From Streptomyces sp. LHD-70 (GTDB lineage: Bacteria; Actinomycetota; Actinomycetes; Streptomycetales; Streptomycetaceae): DNA of 64,000 nucleotides. This document shows, in pieces, positions 7,789-14,575 of the stretch. The position numbers were made by a program, and so were the translations under genes. Numbering within the stretch: position 1 is the stretch's first letter; each line of letters opens with the position of its first letter. The notes beneath the pieces were generated by a model, which made no database searches, was not told the origin of the DNA, and saw only the letters and a list, made by a program, of their open reading frames with translations. Where the stretch lies: assembly GCF_031157275.1 (NCBI RefSeq), contig NZ_JAVIFW010000005.1:62001-126000 (forward strand), read 5' to 3'.

Positions 7789-8725
7789 CGCCGTCCGCCT
7801 CGGGGGCGGTGGTGGTGGCGGTGTCGCGGGACCGGCGCGGCCGGGAGCGCGACACCGCCACGCCCGCGAGGCAGAAGAGCCCGCCGAGCAGCGTGAGCCA
7901 CCCCGGAACCTCGTCCAGGGCCAGCCAGGACATCAGGACGACGATCGCCGGCACCGCGTACGTGGTGGCGCCCATCTTCCCCGCGGTCGTACGGGCCAGG
8001 GCGTACGCCCAGGTCGTGAACGCCAGGGCCGTCGGGAAGACGCCCAGGTAGACCATGTTGAGCGTGGCCGGCAGCGGGGCGCGCGCCCCCTCGTCGAGCA
8101 GCTGCCCGGCGAACGGCAGGCAGGCCGCCGCGCCGATCGCGCAGCCGAACGTGGTGACCTGCAGCGGGCTCGCGTACCGCAGCGCGGGCTTCTGCGCCAC
8201 GACCCCGCTCGCGTACGAGAGGGCCGCGACCAGGCAGAGCGCGACGCCGAGCAGTGAGGCGTCCCCGCCGCCCGACATGGACAGGCCCACGATCGCCGCG
8301 CCCGCGAACGACACCGCCATCCCGGCGAGCAGCCGCCGCGGCAGCCCCTCCTTCAGGAGCCAGCCGCCGAGCAGCGCCATCAGCAGCGGGCCGACGTTCA
8401 CGACGAGGGCCGCGGTGCCCGCGTCGACCAGCTGCTCGCCCCAGTTGAGCGCCACCATGTAGAGCCCGAACCACAGCACGCCGGCCACCGCGATACCCGG
8501 CCACGCGGCCCGCGGCGGCAGTCCTTCCCGGCGCAGCGCCCAGATCAGCCCGATGACGACGGTGCCGGAGAGCAGCCGGCCGAGCGCGAGCGCACCTGGC
8601 GAGTACGCCTCGCCCGCGCTGCGGATGGAGACGAAGGCCGAGGCCCACAGCACGACGGTGACGGCGGCGGCCGCGATGGCGAGAGCTTCGGGGCGACGCC
8701 CGCTCTGAGAGGTGGAAGAGCTCAT
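7754..8725 (-). CDS. EamA/DMT-family transporter
   Basis: The 323-residue protein has ten hydrophobic segments arranged as two EamA repeats, the first from about residue 15 (VVLWASAFVSIRSAG) and the second from about 160. This is typical of drug/metabolite transporters that export amino acids or related metabolites. The C-terminal tail (about 25 residues, rich in Arg, Thr and Ala) is cytosolic. The last 35 bases are antisense to the end of the MFS gene, an unusual convergent coding overlap with no room for a terminator between them. It is probably monocistronic. Confidence 0.87.
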   Translation of the reverse strand: MSSSTSQSGRRPEALAIAAAAVTVVLWASAFVSIRSAGEAYSPGALALGRLLSGTVVIGLIWALRREGLPPRAAWPGIAVAGVLWFGLYMVALNWGEQLVDAGTAALVVNVGPLLMALLGGWLLKEGLPRRLLAGMAVSFAGAAIVGLSMSGGGDASLLGVALCLVAALSYASGVVAQKPALRYASPLQVTTFGCAIGAAACLPFAGQLLDEGARAPLPATLNMVYLGVFPTALAFTTWAYALARTTAGKMGATTYAVPAIVVLMSWLALDEVPGWLTLLGGLFCLAGVAVSRSRPRRSRDTATTTAPEADGVSAEQPARRAP

Positions 8726-8778
8726 GGGCCGAAACTAGAGCCGGAACGCTTCGGTGCCGAACGAATTGACGGGAGCCG

Positions 8779-9453
8779 TCAAGCGTCGGAGCCGGGCTGC
8801 TCCGGGGACGTGTGCGCCACCGCCTCGTACTGCACCGCGAGCCCGTCGAGCAGCGCCTGCAGGCCGGTCTCGAAGGCGCGCTCGTCGACCTTCTCCTGGC
8901 GCTCGGCGAGCAGATGGGCCTGGCCGAGGTGCGGGTAGTCCGCCGGGTCGTACGCCGTCTCGTCGTCCACGAAGCCGCCCGCGAACGAGCCGAGCGCGGA
9001 GCCCATCACGAAGTACCGCATCAGGGCGCCGATCGACGTGGCCTGCGCGTGCGGCCAGCCCGCCGCGGTCATCGCGCCGAACACCGCGTCCGCGAGCCGC
9101 AGTCCGGCCGGCCGGCGGCCGGGGCCCTGGGCGAGCACCGGGACGATGTTCGGGTGCTCGGTGAGCGCGGCGCGGTACGAGACGGCCCAGTCGTGCAGGG
9201 CGGTACGCCAGGGCCTGCCGTCCTCGAACATCGACAGGTCGACCCGCGCGCTCACCGAGTCCGCGACCGCCTCCAGGATCTGGTCCTTCGTACGGAAGTG
9301 GTTGTACAGCGAGGGTCCGCTGACGCCCAGTTCGGCGGCGAGGCGGCGGGTGGAGAGGGCAGCGAGCCCTTCCGCGTCCACGAGCGCGCGTGCCGTGTCG
9401 ACGATCAGATCTCGGCTGAGCAGGGGCTTGCGCGGTCGGGCCATGCGGCTCAT
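8779..9453 (-). CDS. TetR-family transcriptional regulator
   Basis: The 224-residue protein has an N-terminal TetR helix-turn-helix (residues ~25-55: GLAALSTRRLAAELGVSGPSL and YNHFRTKDQ) and an all-helical ligand domain ending in a degenerate acidic tail. The start is taken as ATG 9453 (MSRMARP), with AGCAGGG upstream; ATG 9444 is an alternative. It is divergent from an acyl-CoA dehydrogenase across about 55 bases that contain an AAACTA-type palindrome, so it likely autoregulates and represses that gene. A matching site fronts the ALDH/ADH pair at 3564. The ligand is unknown, perhaps an acyl-CoA. Confidence 0.88.
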   Translation of the reverse strand: MSRMARPRKPLLSRDLIVDTARALVDAEGLAALSTRRLAAELGVSGPSLYNHFRTKDQILEAVADSVSARVDLSMFEDGRPWRTALHDWAVSYRAALTEHPNIVPVLAQGPGRRPAGLRLADAVFGAMTAAGWPHAQATSIGALMRYFVMGSALGSFAGGFVDDETAYDPADYPHLGQAHLLAERQEKVDERAFETGLQALLDGLAVQYEAVAHTSPEQPGSDA

Positions 9454-9472
9454 AGTAGGCCCTGCTGGAAGA

Positions 9473-9491
9473 AAACTAGCAGTGGTAATTA
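9473..9491 (+). promoter_or_regulatory. TetR operator in the divergent TetR/ACAD intergenic region
   Basis: AAACTA-GCAGTGG-TAATTA lies 20 bases upstream of the TetR start and 18 bases before the ACAD start. It shares 15 of 19 bases with the reverse complement of the palindrome at 3507-3525. Its position would let one protein occlude both divergent promoters. Confidence 0.65.
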
Positions 9492-9508
9492 AAAGTGGGG
9501 TGGACCGG

Positions 9509-10660
9509 GTGAACCTGGAGCAGAGCGAGGAACAGAACGCCGTCCGACAGCTCGCACGGGACTTCGTCGACCGGGAGATCGCGCCCCATGTCGTCGAGTG
9601 GGACCGGGCCGAGAGCGTCGACCGGGGCATCGTGAAGAAGCTCGGCGAGGTCGGCTTCCTCGGCCTCACGGTCGACGAGGAGTACGGCGGCTCGGGCGGC
9701 GACCACCTCGCGTACTGCCTGGTGACCGAGGAGCTGGGCCGGGGCGACTCGTCCGTGCGCGGCATCGTCTCCGTCTCCCTCGGCCTGGTCGCCAAGACGA
9801 TCGCGTCCTGGGGGAACGAGGAGCAGAAGCGGCAGTGGCTGCCCGGCCTCACCTCGGGGGAGTACGTCGGCTGCTTCGGCCTCACCGAGCCCGGCACCGG
9901 CTCCGACGCGGGCAACCTCGCCACGAAGGCCGTACGGGACGGCGACTCGTACGTGATCGACGGCGCCAAGATGTTCATCACGAACGGGACTTGGGCCGAT
10001 GTCGTCCTCCTCTTCGCCCGCACCGGCGCCGAGCCCGGCCACCGCGGCGTCTCCGCGTTCCTGATCCCCACCAGCGCCCCCGGCCTCACCCGCCGCACGA
10101 TCCACGGCAAGCTCGGCCTGCGCGGCCAGGCCACCGCCGAGCTGGTCCTGGAGGGCGTGCGGGTGCCGGCGAGCGCGATGCTCGGGCCCGAGGGCAAGGG
10201 CTTCTCGGTCGCCATGTCGGCGCTCGCCAAGGGCCGGATGTCGGTCGCGGCGGGCTGTGTCGGCATCGCGCAGGCGGCCCTGGACGCGGCCGTGACGTAC
10301 GCGGGCCAGCGCGAGCAGTTCGGAAAGCCCATCGCCCAGCACCAGTTGGTGCAGGAGCTGATCAGCGACATCGCCGTCGACGTGGACGCCGCCCGCCTGC
10401 TCACCTGGCGCGTGGCCGACCTCATCGACCGCGGGCAGCCCTTCACCACCGAGTCCTCCAAGGCCAAGCTCTTCGCCTCCGAGGCGGCCGTCCGCGCGGC
10501 CAACAACGCCCTTCAGGTCTTCGGCGGTTACGGCTACATCGACGAGTACCCGGTCGGCAAACTCCTCCGCGACGCCCGCGTGATGACGCTGTACGAGGGC
10601 ACGAGCCAGATCCAGAAACTGGTCATCGGCCGCGCGCTGACGGGGATCTCGGCGTTCTGA
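9509..10660 (+). CDS. Acyl-CoA dehydrogenase
   Basis: This FAD enzyme introduces the alpha-beta double bond in an acyl-CoA. The 383-residue protein has the normal family length. Its motifs are GCFGLTEPGTGSDAG (FAD/acyl contact) and YVIDGAKMFITNG in the middle. In the C-terminal helical domain it has QVFGGYGYIDEYPVGKLLRDARV and then LYEGTSQIQ, where the Glu is the usual catalytic base. GTG 9509 (MNLEQSEEQ) has GGGG eight bases upstream; GTG 9500 is in frame and possible. The gene is divergent from a TetR gene with a shared operator. Confidence 0.92.
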   Translation: MNLEQSEEQNAVRQLARDFVDREIAPHVVEWDRAESVDRGIVKKLGEVGFLGLTVDEEYGGSGGDHLAYCLVTEELGRGDSSVRGIVSVSLGLVAKTIASWGNEEQKRQWLPGLTSGEYVGCFGLTEPGTGSDAGNLATKAVRDGDSYVIDGAKMFITNGTWADVVLLFARTGAEPGHRGVSAFLIPTSAPGLTRRTIHGKLGLRGQATAELVLEGVRVPASAMLGPEGKGFSVAMSALAKGRMSVAAGCVGIAQAALDAAVTYAGQREQFGKPIAQHQLVQELISDIAVDVDAARLLTWRVADLIDRGQPFTTESSKAKLFASEAAVRAANNALQVFGGYGYIDEYPVGKLLRDARVMTLYEGTSQIQKLVIGRALTGISAF

Positions 10661-10721
10661 GTACGGAGTTGAGTAGCTGTACGGATGGGGGAGGCCGCCG
10701 CTCCGGACGATCCTCTGGGGC

Positions 10722-11012
10722 ATGACATCCGAAGCGCCGAACAAGAACCAGAACACCGCCGCGTACTACGGCATGGCGGTGGCGTCCTTCGCGGTGGCCC
10801 TGGCCGCCGTCGTGATCGCCGTCCTCTACATGGACGTCGACGCCTGGATCCGGGCCTTCCTCGCGATCGCGATGCTCTACCTCGTCACCTCGTCGTTCAC
10901 GCTCGCCAAGGTCGTCCGCGACCGGCAGGAGGCGGGAGCGCTGGTCAGCCGGGTCGACCAGGCCAGAATCGAGAAGATCCTGGCGGACCACGACCCCTTC
11001 AAGACGCCGTAG
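10722..11012 (+). CDS. YiaA/YiaB-type small membrane protein
   Basis: The 96-residue protein has two membrane helices (about residues 18-40 and 45-62, with WIRAFLAIAMLYLVTSSFTLAKVVRD between and after) and a charged C-terminal tail. This matches the YiaA/YiaB two-helix domain, whose role is not established. The ATG has only a weak purine stretch (CTCTGGGG) before it. It follows the acyl-CoA dehydrogenase by 61 bases and could be read with it. Confidence 0.75.
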   Translation: MTSEAPNKNQNTAAYYGMAVASFAVALAAVVIAVLYMDVDAWIRAFLAIAMLYLVTSSFTLAKVVRDRQEAGALVSRVDQARIEKILADHDPFKTP

Positions 11013-11040
11013 CCCGCCAGTCTCGAGCCCCTCTGGGGGC

Positions 11041-11132
11041 ACCTCCCAGCGGTAGCTGGGGGAGATCGAGGAGCGGGGTCTGGGGCGGAGCCCCAGTTGC
11101 GGGAAGGGGCGGGGAGGGGAAGAAGCCCGCCC
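11041..11132 (+). repeat. G-rich Streptomyces intergenic repeat, copy B
   Basis: A hairpin-like lead (CCTCCCAGCGGTAGCTGGGGGAG, 11043-11065) is followed at 11075 by the same GGGGTCTGGGGCGGAGCCCC core and GGGAAGGGGCGGG-GGGGA-AAGCCCGCC end seen at 6161-6216. It lies just after the YiaA-like gene and may act as its terminator. Confidence 0.75.
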
Positions 11133-11177
11133 GCAGGGCGGTGTACGGTGCCGCCGTCGACAGTTCCCGGCCCCAAC

Positions 11178-11193
11178 CCTAAGCGCTTGCTCA
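11178..11193 (+). promoter_or_regulatory. KstR2-like operator upstream of the TetR gene
   Basis: The 15-mer CTAAGCGCTTGCTCA (11179-11193) is identical to that at 12442-12456. Read as CCTAAGCGCTTGCT it matches 10 of the 12 fixed positions if set against the mycobacterial KstR2 consensus AnCAAGnnCTTGnT (recalled from the literature). It lies about 50 bases before the TetR start and would cover the -35 region of a TAGGGT (11205-11210) promoter. Confidence 0.65.
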
Positions 11194-11240
11194 CCCCCAC
11201 CAGGTAGGGTGTGCGTCCTGCGAGAGGGAAGGGGCCTGTG

Positions 11241-11885
11241 ATGAGTACGGCGGAGGAGACCGGCGGCGAGAACATGCCGTGGGGCGAGGTGACTCCGGAC
11301 GCGGCCAGGCGGCTGCTGATCGCCGCGGTCGAGGCCTTCGCCGAGCGCGGGTACCACGCGACGACCACGCGTGACATCGCCGGTCGCGCCGGCATGAGCC
11401 CCGCCGCGCTCTACATCCACTACAAGACCAAGGAAGAGCTGCTCCACAAGATCAGCGCCATCGGTCACACCAAGGCGCTCGCCATCCTGGAGTCCGCCGC
11501 GGACGGCACCGGCAGCGCCGCCGACCGCCTGGTCGAGGCCGTGCGCTCCTTCGTCATCTGGCACGCCGGCCAGGCCACCACCGCGCGCGTCGTGCAGTAC
11601 GAGCTGGACGCGCTCGGCGAGGACCACCGCGCCGAGGTCGTCCTCCTGCGGCGCCGCTGCGACGCGGCCGTACGACGGATCCTGAGCGACGGCGTCGACG
11701 CGGGCGAGTTCGAGGTGCCGGACGTCTCCGGGACCACCCTCGCCGTGCTCTCCCTCTGCATCGACGTGGCCCGCTGGTTCAGCCTCGACGGGCGCTGGAC
11801 GCCGGACGAGGTCGGCGCGATGTACGCCGACCTCGTGCTGCGGATGGTGGGCGCGCGGACCGGGCCCGCGCGCTCCCAGGACTAG
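11241..11885 (+). CDS. TetR-family regulator, KstR2-like
   Basis: The 214-residue protein opens with WGEVTPDAARRLLIAAVEAF. Its helix-turn-helix reads YHATTTRDIAGRAGMSPAAL followed by YIHYKTKEELL, very close to what I recall of mycobacterial KstR2 and related acyl-CoA-responsive TetR proteins; the SLCIDVARWF segment near the C terminus also fits. The start is ATG 11241 after GAGAGGGAAGGGGCC (GTG 11238 adjoins it). It is convergent with maoC, and both their promoters carry the same 15-mer, so autoregulation plus control of maoC/soxR is likely. Its last codons and stop lie in a 23-bp tandem repeat. Confidence 0.85.
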   Translation: MSTAEETGGENMPWGEVTPDAARRLLIAAVEAFAERGYHATTTRDIAGRAGMSPAALYIHYKTKEELLHKISAIGHTKALAILESAADGTGSAADRLVEAVRSFVIWHAGQATTARVVQYELDALGEDHRAEVVLLRRRCDAAVRRILSDGVDAGEFEVPDVSGTTLAVLSLCIDVARWFSLDGRWTPDEVGAMYADLVLRMVGARTGPARSQD

Positions 11886-11956
11886 AAACCGCGCGCTCCC
11901 AGGACTAGAACCCGCGCGCTCCCAGGACTAGAACCCGCGCGCTCCCACGACTAGAA
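11868..11956 (+). repeat. 23-bp tandem repeat carrying both convergent stop codons
   Basis: Four units of GCGCGCTCCCAGGACTAGAA plus three bases start at 11868, 11891, 11914 and 11937. The first three differ only in one base of the trailing triplet; the last has one internal change and is truncated. The palindromic CTAG in each unit gives the TAG stop of the TetR gene in unit 1 and the TAG stop of the opposing maoC gene in unit 4. Confidence 0.9.
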
Positions 11957-12415
11957 GTAGAAGCGCGACACCGACTCCGCCACGCAGGCCGGCTTGTCGG
12001 CGCCCTCGCGCTCGATCGTCACGGTCGTCGTGATCTGCACGCCGCCGTCCTGCGTGGGCGAGACGTCCTTCAGCGTGCCGGTCGCGCGCAGCCGCGAGCC
12101 GACCGGGACGGGGGAGGGGAACCGCACCTTGTTCGTGCCGTAGTTGATGCCCATGCGTACGTTCTCCACGCGCATGATCTGCGGCACGAGCGTCGGCAGC
12201 AGCGAGAGCGTGAGGTAGCCGTGCGCGATCGTCGTGCCGAAGGGGCCCGCGGCGGCCTTCTCGGGGTCGACGTGGATCCACTGGTGGTCGCCCGTGGCGT
12301 CGGCGAACAGGTCGATCCGCTTCTGGTCGACCTCCAGCCAGTCGCCGCTGCCCAGCTCCTCGCCGACCGCCGCCTGCAGCTCCTCGACCGACCGGAAGAT
12401 CCTCGGCTCCGCCAT
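11951..12415 (-). CDS. MaoC-like hot-dog dehydratase
   Basis: This is a probable (R)-specific enoyl-CoA hydratase of 154 residues. The hydratase motif DATGDHQWIHVDPEKA gives the Asp43/His48 catalytic pair, and the hot-dog helix reads GPFGTTIAHGYLTLSLL. The start ATG 12415 (MAEPRIF) has GGGAGGCATGGAAC upstream; a longer in-frame version to 12460 lacks an RBS and would run over the operator. It is divergent from soxR and convergent with the KstR2-like TetR gene, and its promoter region holds the same 15-mer as that gene. Confidence 0.87.
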   Translation of the reverse strand: MAEPRIFRSVEELQAAVGEELGSGDWLEVDQKRIDLFADATGDHQWIHVDPEKAAAGPFGTTIAHGYLTLSLLPTLVPQIMRVENVRMGINYGTNKVRFPSPVPVGSRLRATGTLKDVSPTQDGGVQITTTVTIEREGADKPACVAESVSRFYF

Positions 12416-12440
12416 GTTCCATGCCTCCCACGTGAGTATG

Positions 12441-12456
12441 TCTAAGCGCTTGCTCA
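12441..12456 (-). promoter_or_regulatory. KstR2-like operator between maoC and soxR
   Basis: It carries CTAAGCGCTTGCTCA, identical over 15 bases to the site before the TetR gene at 11179. It lies 26 bases upstream of the maoC start and 56 bases before the soxR start, so it could influence either direction. Confidence 0.65.
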
Positions 12457-12511
12457 GCATGCTCGCCGGTATGTGTGCCTGTCAACGGATCACGCAGGTA
12501 GGGTCGACGGG

Positions 12512-12979
12512 GTGGCGCAGATTCCAGAGAAGGTTCATGAGCTCACCGTCGGCCAGCTGTCCCAGCGCAGTGGTGCCGCCGTCTCGGCCCTGCACTTCTA
12601 CGAGTCCAAGGGCCTGATCGGCAGCCGCCGCACCAGCGGCAACCAGCGCCGGTACGCCAGGGACACGTTGCGCCGGGTCGCGTTCATCCGGGCCGCCCAG
12701 CGCGTCGGCATCCCGCTGGCCACCATCCGGGACGCCCTCGCGCAGCTCCCCGAGGAGCGCACCCCGAACCGCGACGACTGGGCGCGGCTCTCGGAGAACT
12801 GGCGCTCCGTGCTCGACGAGCGGATCAAACAGCTCGGCCGCCTGCGCGACCACCTCACCGACTGCATCGGCTGCGGCTGCCTGTCGATGGAGACCTGCGT
12901 GCTCTCCAATCCGGACGACGTGTTCGGTGAACGCCTCACGGGGTCGCGGTTGTTGGCGGAGGGACGGAAGTCGGGCTGA
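12512..12979 (+). CDS. soxR: Redox-sensing MerR-family regulator SoxR
   Basis: The 155-residue MerR protein has its winged helix at residues ~10-50 ([20 protein letters not shown], then [17 protein letters not shown]), a dimerisation helix, and the [2Fe-2S] cluster motif C118-I-G-C121-G-C123-L-S-M-E-T-C129. In Streptomyces, SoxR answers redox-active compounds such as actinorhodin rather than general superoxide stress. The start is GTG 12512; a TAGGGT -10 box at 12498-12503 implies a nearly leaderless transcript, which would explain the poor RBS. A KstR2-like site lies in its upstream region. Confidence 0.93.
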   Translation: MAQIPEKVHELTVGQLSQRSGAAVSALHFYESKGLIGSRRTSGNQRRYARDTLRRVAFIRAAQRVGIPLATIRDALAQLPEERTPNRDDWARLSENWRSVLDERIKQLGRLRDHLTDCIGCGCLSMETCVLSNPDDVFGERLTGSRLLAEGRKSG

Positions 12980-12983
12980 CCGG

Positions 12984-13005
12984 TCCGGGGGTGGCAACCC
13001 CCGGA
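12984..13005 (+). terminator. Hairpin terminator after soxR
   Basis: A perfect 9-bp stem (TCCGGGGGT with ACCCCCGGA) closes a GGCA loop, starting 5 bases after the soxR stop. Confidence 0.7.
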
Positions 13006-13021
13006 GCTGCCCGCTGAGGGC

Positions 13022-13064
13022 TTTCGGGAAGGGGCCGGGTGGGGAGAAAATCTGCAGGCCCGCC
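13022..13064 (+). repeat. Partial third copy of the G-rich intergenic repeat
   Basis: TTTCGGGAAGGGGC-GGGT-GGGGAGAA followed by GGCCCGCC matches the second half of the elements at 6161 and 11075, with a few insertions. The first half (GTCTGGGGCGGAGCCCC) is missing. Confidence 0.55.
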
Positions 13065-13104
13065 CCCCACACCAACGCCCCGAAACCGAAAACGAGGAGC
13101 GCCG

Positions 13105-13623
13105 ATGAGCCTGGTGATCTGCTCACTGCTCTGGGACGCCGCGCAGGGCGGAAAGCAGTCGGTCAGCTACGACAACGACGGCTACCACCTGGTCCGCTTC
13201 CCGTACACCTCCGCCCAGGAGTCGTACGACCCGTGGAAGATGCACGATCCGGCACACGGCGGCAGCACCCCGTCGAAGTTTCCCGACGCGCGCTCCGGGC
13301 TCATCTGGCCGAGCCACGACGGCTGGGGCATGCTCTCCGCGCTCGTGTTCTGGGAGCCGGACTCCCGCCCCAACGAGTACCGCGCCAGATTCGTGCGGGA
13401 TCCGCTCGGCGCCGGCTCCGGCTACGACTCGACGGCCACGACGGACTCCTCGCCCACCGGCGGCGGCCAGTACCGCAGTTACGTCTGGCAGATGTTCGTG
13501 CACAAGGGCACGCCGCTCGGCTTCAAGGTGTCCGCGCGCGACACCGGCGACGTGAAGGTCAAGACCCCTTTGATGCACGCCCAGTTCAAGCTGGCCATCC
13601 ACACGGACGTCAAGGTGCCCTGA
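13105..13623 (+). CDS. Conserved hypothetical protein
   Basis: The 172-residue soluble protein starts at ATG 13105 behind ACGAGGAGCGCC. It has no signal peptide or membrane segment. It is rich in Tyr, Trp, Ser and Asp and has alternating hydrophobic positions suggestive of a beta-sandwich (for example GYHLVRFPYTS, YRSYVWQMFVHKG). No known motif was found and I cannot assign a function. It is flanked by soxR on the left and convergent with a zinc-ribbon hypothetical on the right. Confidence 0.65.
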   Translation: MSLVICSLLWDAAQGGKQSVSYDNDGYHLVRFPYTSAQESYDPWKMHDPAHGGSTPSKFPDARSGLIWPSHDGWGMLSALVFWEPDSRPNEYRARFVRDPLGAGSGYDSTATTDSSPTGGGQYRSYVWQMFVHKGTPLGFKVSARDTGDVKVKTPLMHAQFKLAIHTDVKVP

Positions 13624-13634
13624 GCCCCGAGCGC

Positions 13635-13667
13635 ACGGGGGTGCGTCCCGGTCCGGCGCACCCCCGT
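13635..13667 (+). terminator. Bidirectional hairpin between convergent genes
   Basis: An 11-bp perfect stem (ACGGGGGTGCG with CGCACCCCCGT) closes an 11-base loop in the 49-base gap between two convergent genes. Confidence 0.65.
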
Positions 13668-13672
13668 CGTGC

Positions 13673-14275
13673 TCACGCCGTCACGAGCGTCCTGAACTGC
13701 CGGGCCCGCGCGAGCGATCCGGGTACGAGGACGGGCTGCGGTACGACGATGCCGCAGCCGGTGCACACCGGTCCCGCGGAGGGTTCGTGCGCCAGGTCGT
13801 ACTTCCAGACGATGTCGGCCGACGCGCAGACCGGGCAGCAGCCCCCCGGCTCCCGTTCCAGGGCCGCGATCAGCCTGCGCAGGACGTCGGCGAGCGGTTC
13901 GGTGGGGTGGACGTGCGGGTCGTCGCACCAGGCGATGCCGTGGCCGCCCCAGGTCAGCCGGTGCCAGTCGTCGACGGTGCCGGGGCGGCGGAGTCCGTCG
14001 TGCTTCTCCTGCTTGCGCCGGTGCGCGAACTCCGTCTCGTACGCGAGCCACACCGCCCGCGCCTCCTCGAGTTCGTCGAGCGCGGCCGTCAGGCGGGCCG
14101 GGTCGGGGGACCGGTCCTCGGGGCCGAAGCCGGCCCGTGTGCAGAGGTGGTCCCAGGTGGCCCGGTGGCCGTAGGGAGCGAATCGCTCCAGGCATTTGCG
14201 CAGTGAGTACCGCCGCAGGGCCAAGTCGTGGTGTCCGTCGCGGACCTGTCTCGCGAGGCTTCTGAATCCAGCCAC
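13673..14275 (-). CDS. Hypothetical protein with C-terminal zinc ribbon
   Basis: The 200-residue soluble protein is mostly helical and rich in Arg and Leu. Toward the C terminus there are two Cys pairs, CCPVC around residue 146 and CTGCG around residue 168, forming a four-Cys zinc ribbon. An earlier segment has W, H and D clusters (WHRLTWGGHGIAWCDDPHVH). The ribbon suggests nucleic-acid or protein binding, but no family is recognised. It is divergent from the penicillin-acylase gene across 300 bases. Confidence 0.65.
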   Translation of the reverse strand: MAGFRSLARQVRDGHHDLALRRYSLRKCLERFAPYGHRATWDHLCTRAGFGPEDRSPDPARLTAALDELEEARAVWLAYETEFAHRRKQEKHDGLRRPGTVDDWHRLTWGGHGIAWCDDPHVHPTEPLADVLRRLIAALEREPGGCCPVCASADIVWKYDLAHEPSAGPVCTGCGIVVPQPVLVPGSLARARQFRTLVTA

Positions 14276-14575
14276 CTCATCGCACCTCCGTCGCTGCTGC
14301 TTCGGCTACTTCGGCGTCGGCGAAAGACGTCGCCTCATAGACGTATCGACTCGCGATCCGGCTCCATCCGATTTCCGATGGCACCCATCACGATCCGTCA
14401 CGGCTGCTCGGCGCGCGCGGAACGCCGAGGGAACGGGAGTCCATCACAAGGGCCGTGGGATTCACGTAAGTCCGCCGTCGACTGTGGTGATTCGGAAAAA
14501 GTGACTGTTGTTCATCTTCAGTTCCCTCCCCTACCGCCGGTAACCTCCCGGCCACCGTCTTCGGGAGGAGCAGGA
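14276..14575. other. 300-bp divergent intergenic region, no gene
   Basis: This gap separates two divergent starts. It is lower in GC than its surroundings around 14470-14530 (GATTCGGAAAAAGTGACTGT) and presumably holds both promoters. I could not fix -10/-35 pairs with confidence; TAACCT at 14541-14546 is a candidate -10 for the rightward gene. An open frame continues through it but lacks an RBS. Confidence 0.4.

Noticed and set aside
8779..10506. A 575-codon fusion of the TetR gene with an antisense frame of the acyl-CoA dehydrogenase.
   Set aside because: The TetR domain starts at 9453 with its own RBS, and the extension is the reverse of the ACAD gene.
14228..14575. Upstream extension of the penicillin-acylase reading frame.
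   Set aside because: A signal peptide and RBS at 14576 fix the start. The extension overlaps the divergent gene and lacks an RBS.
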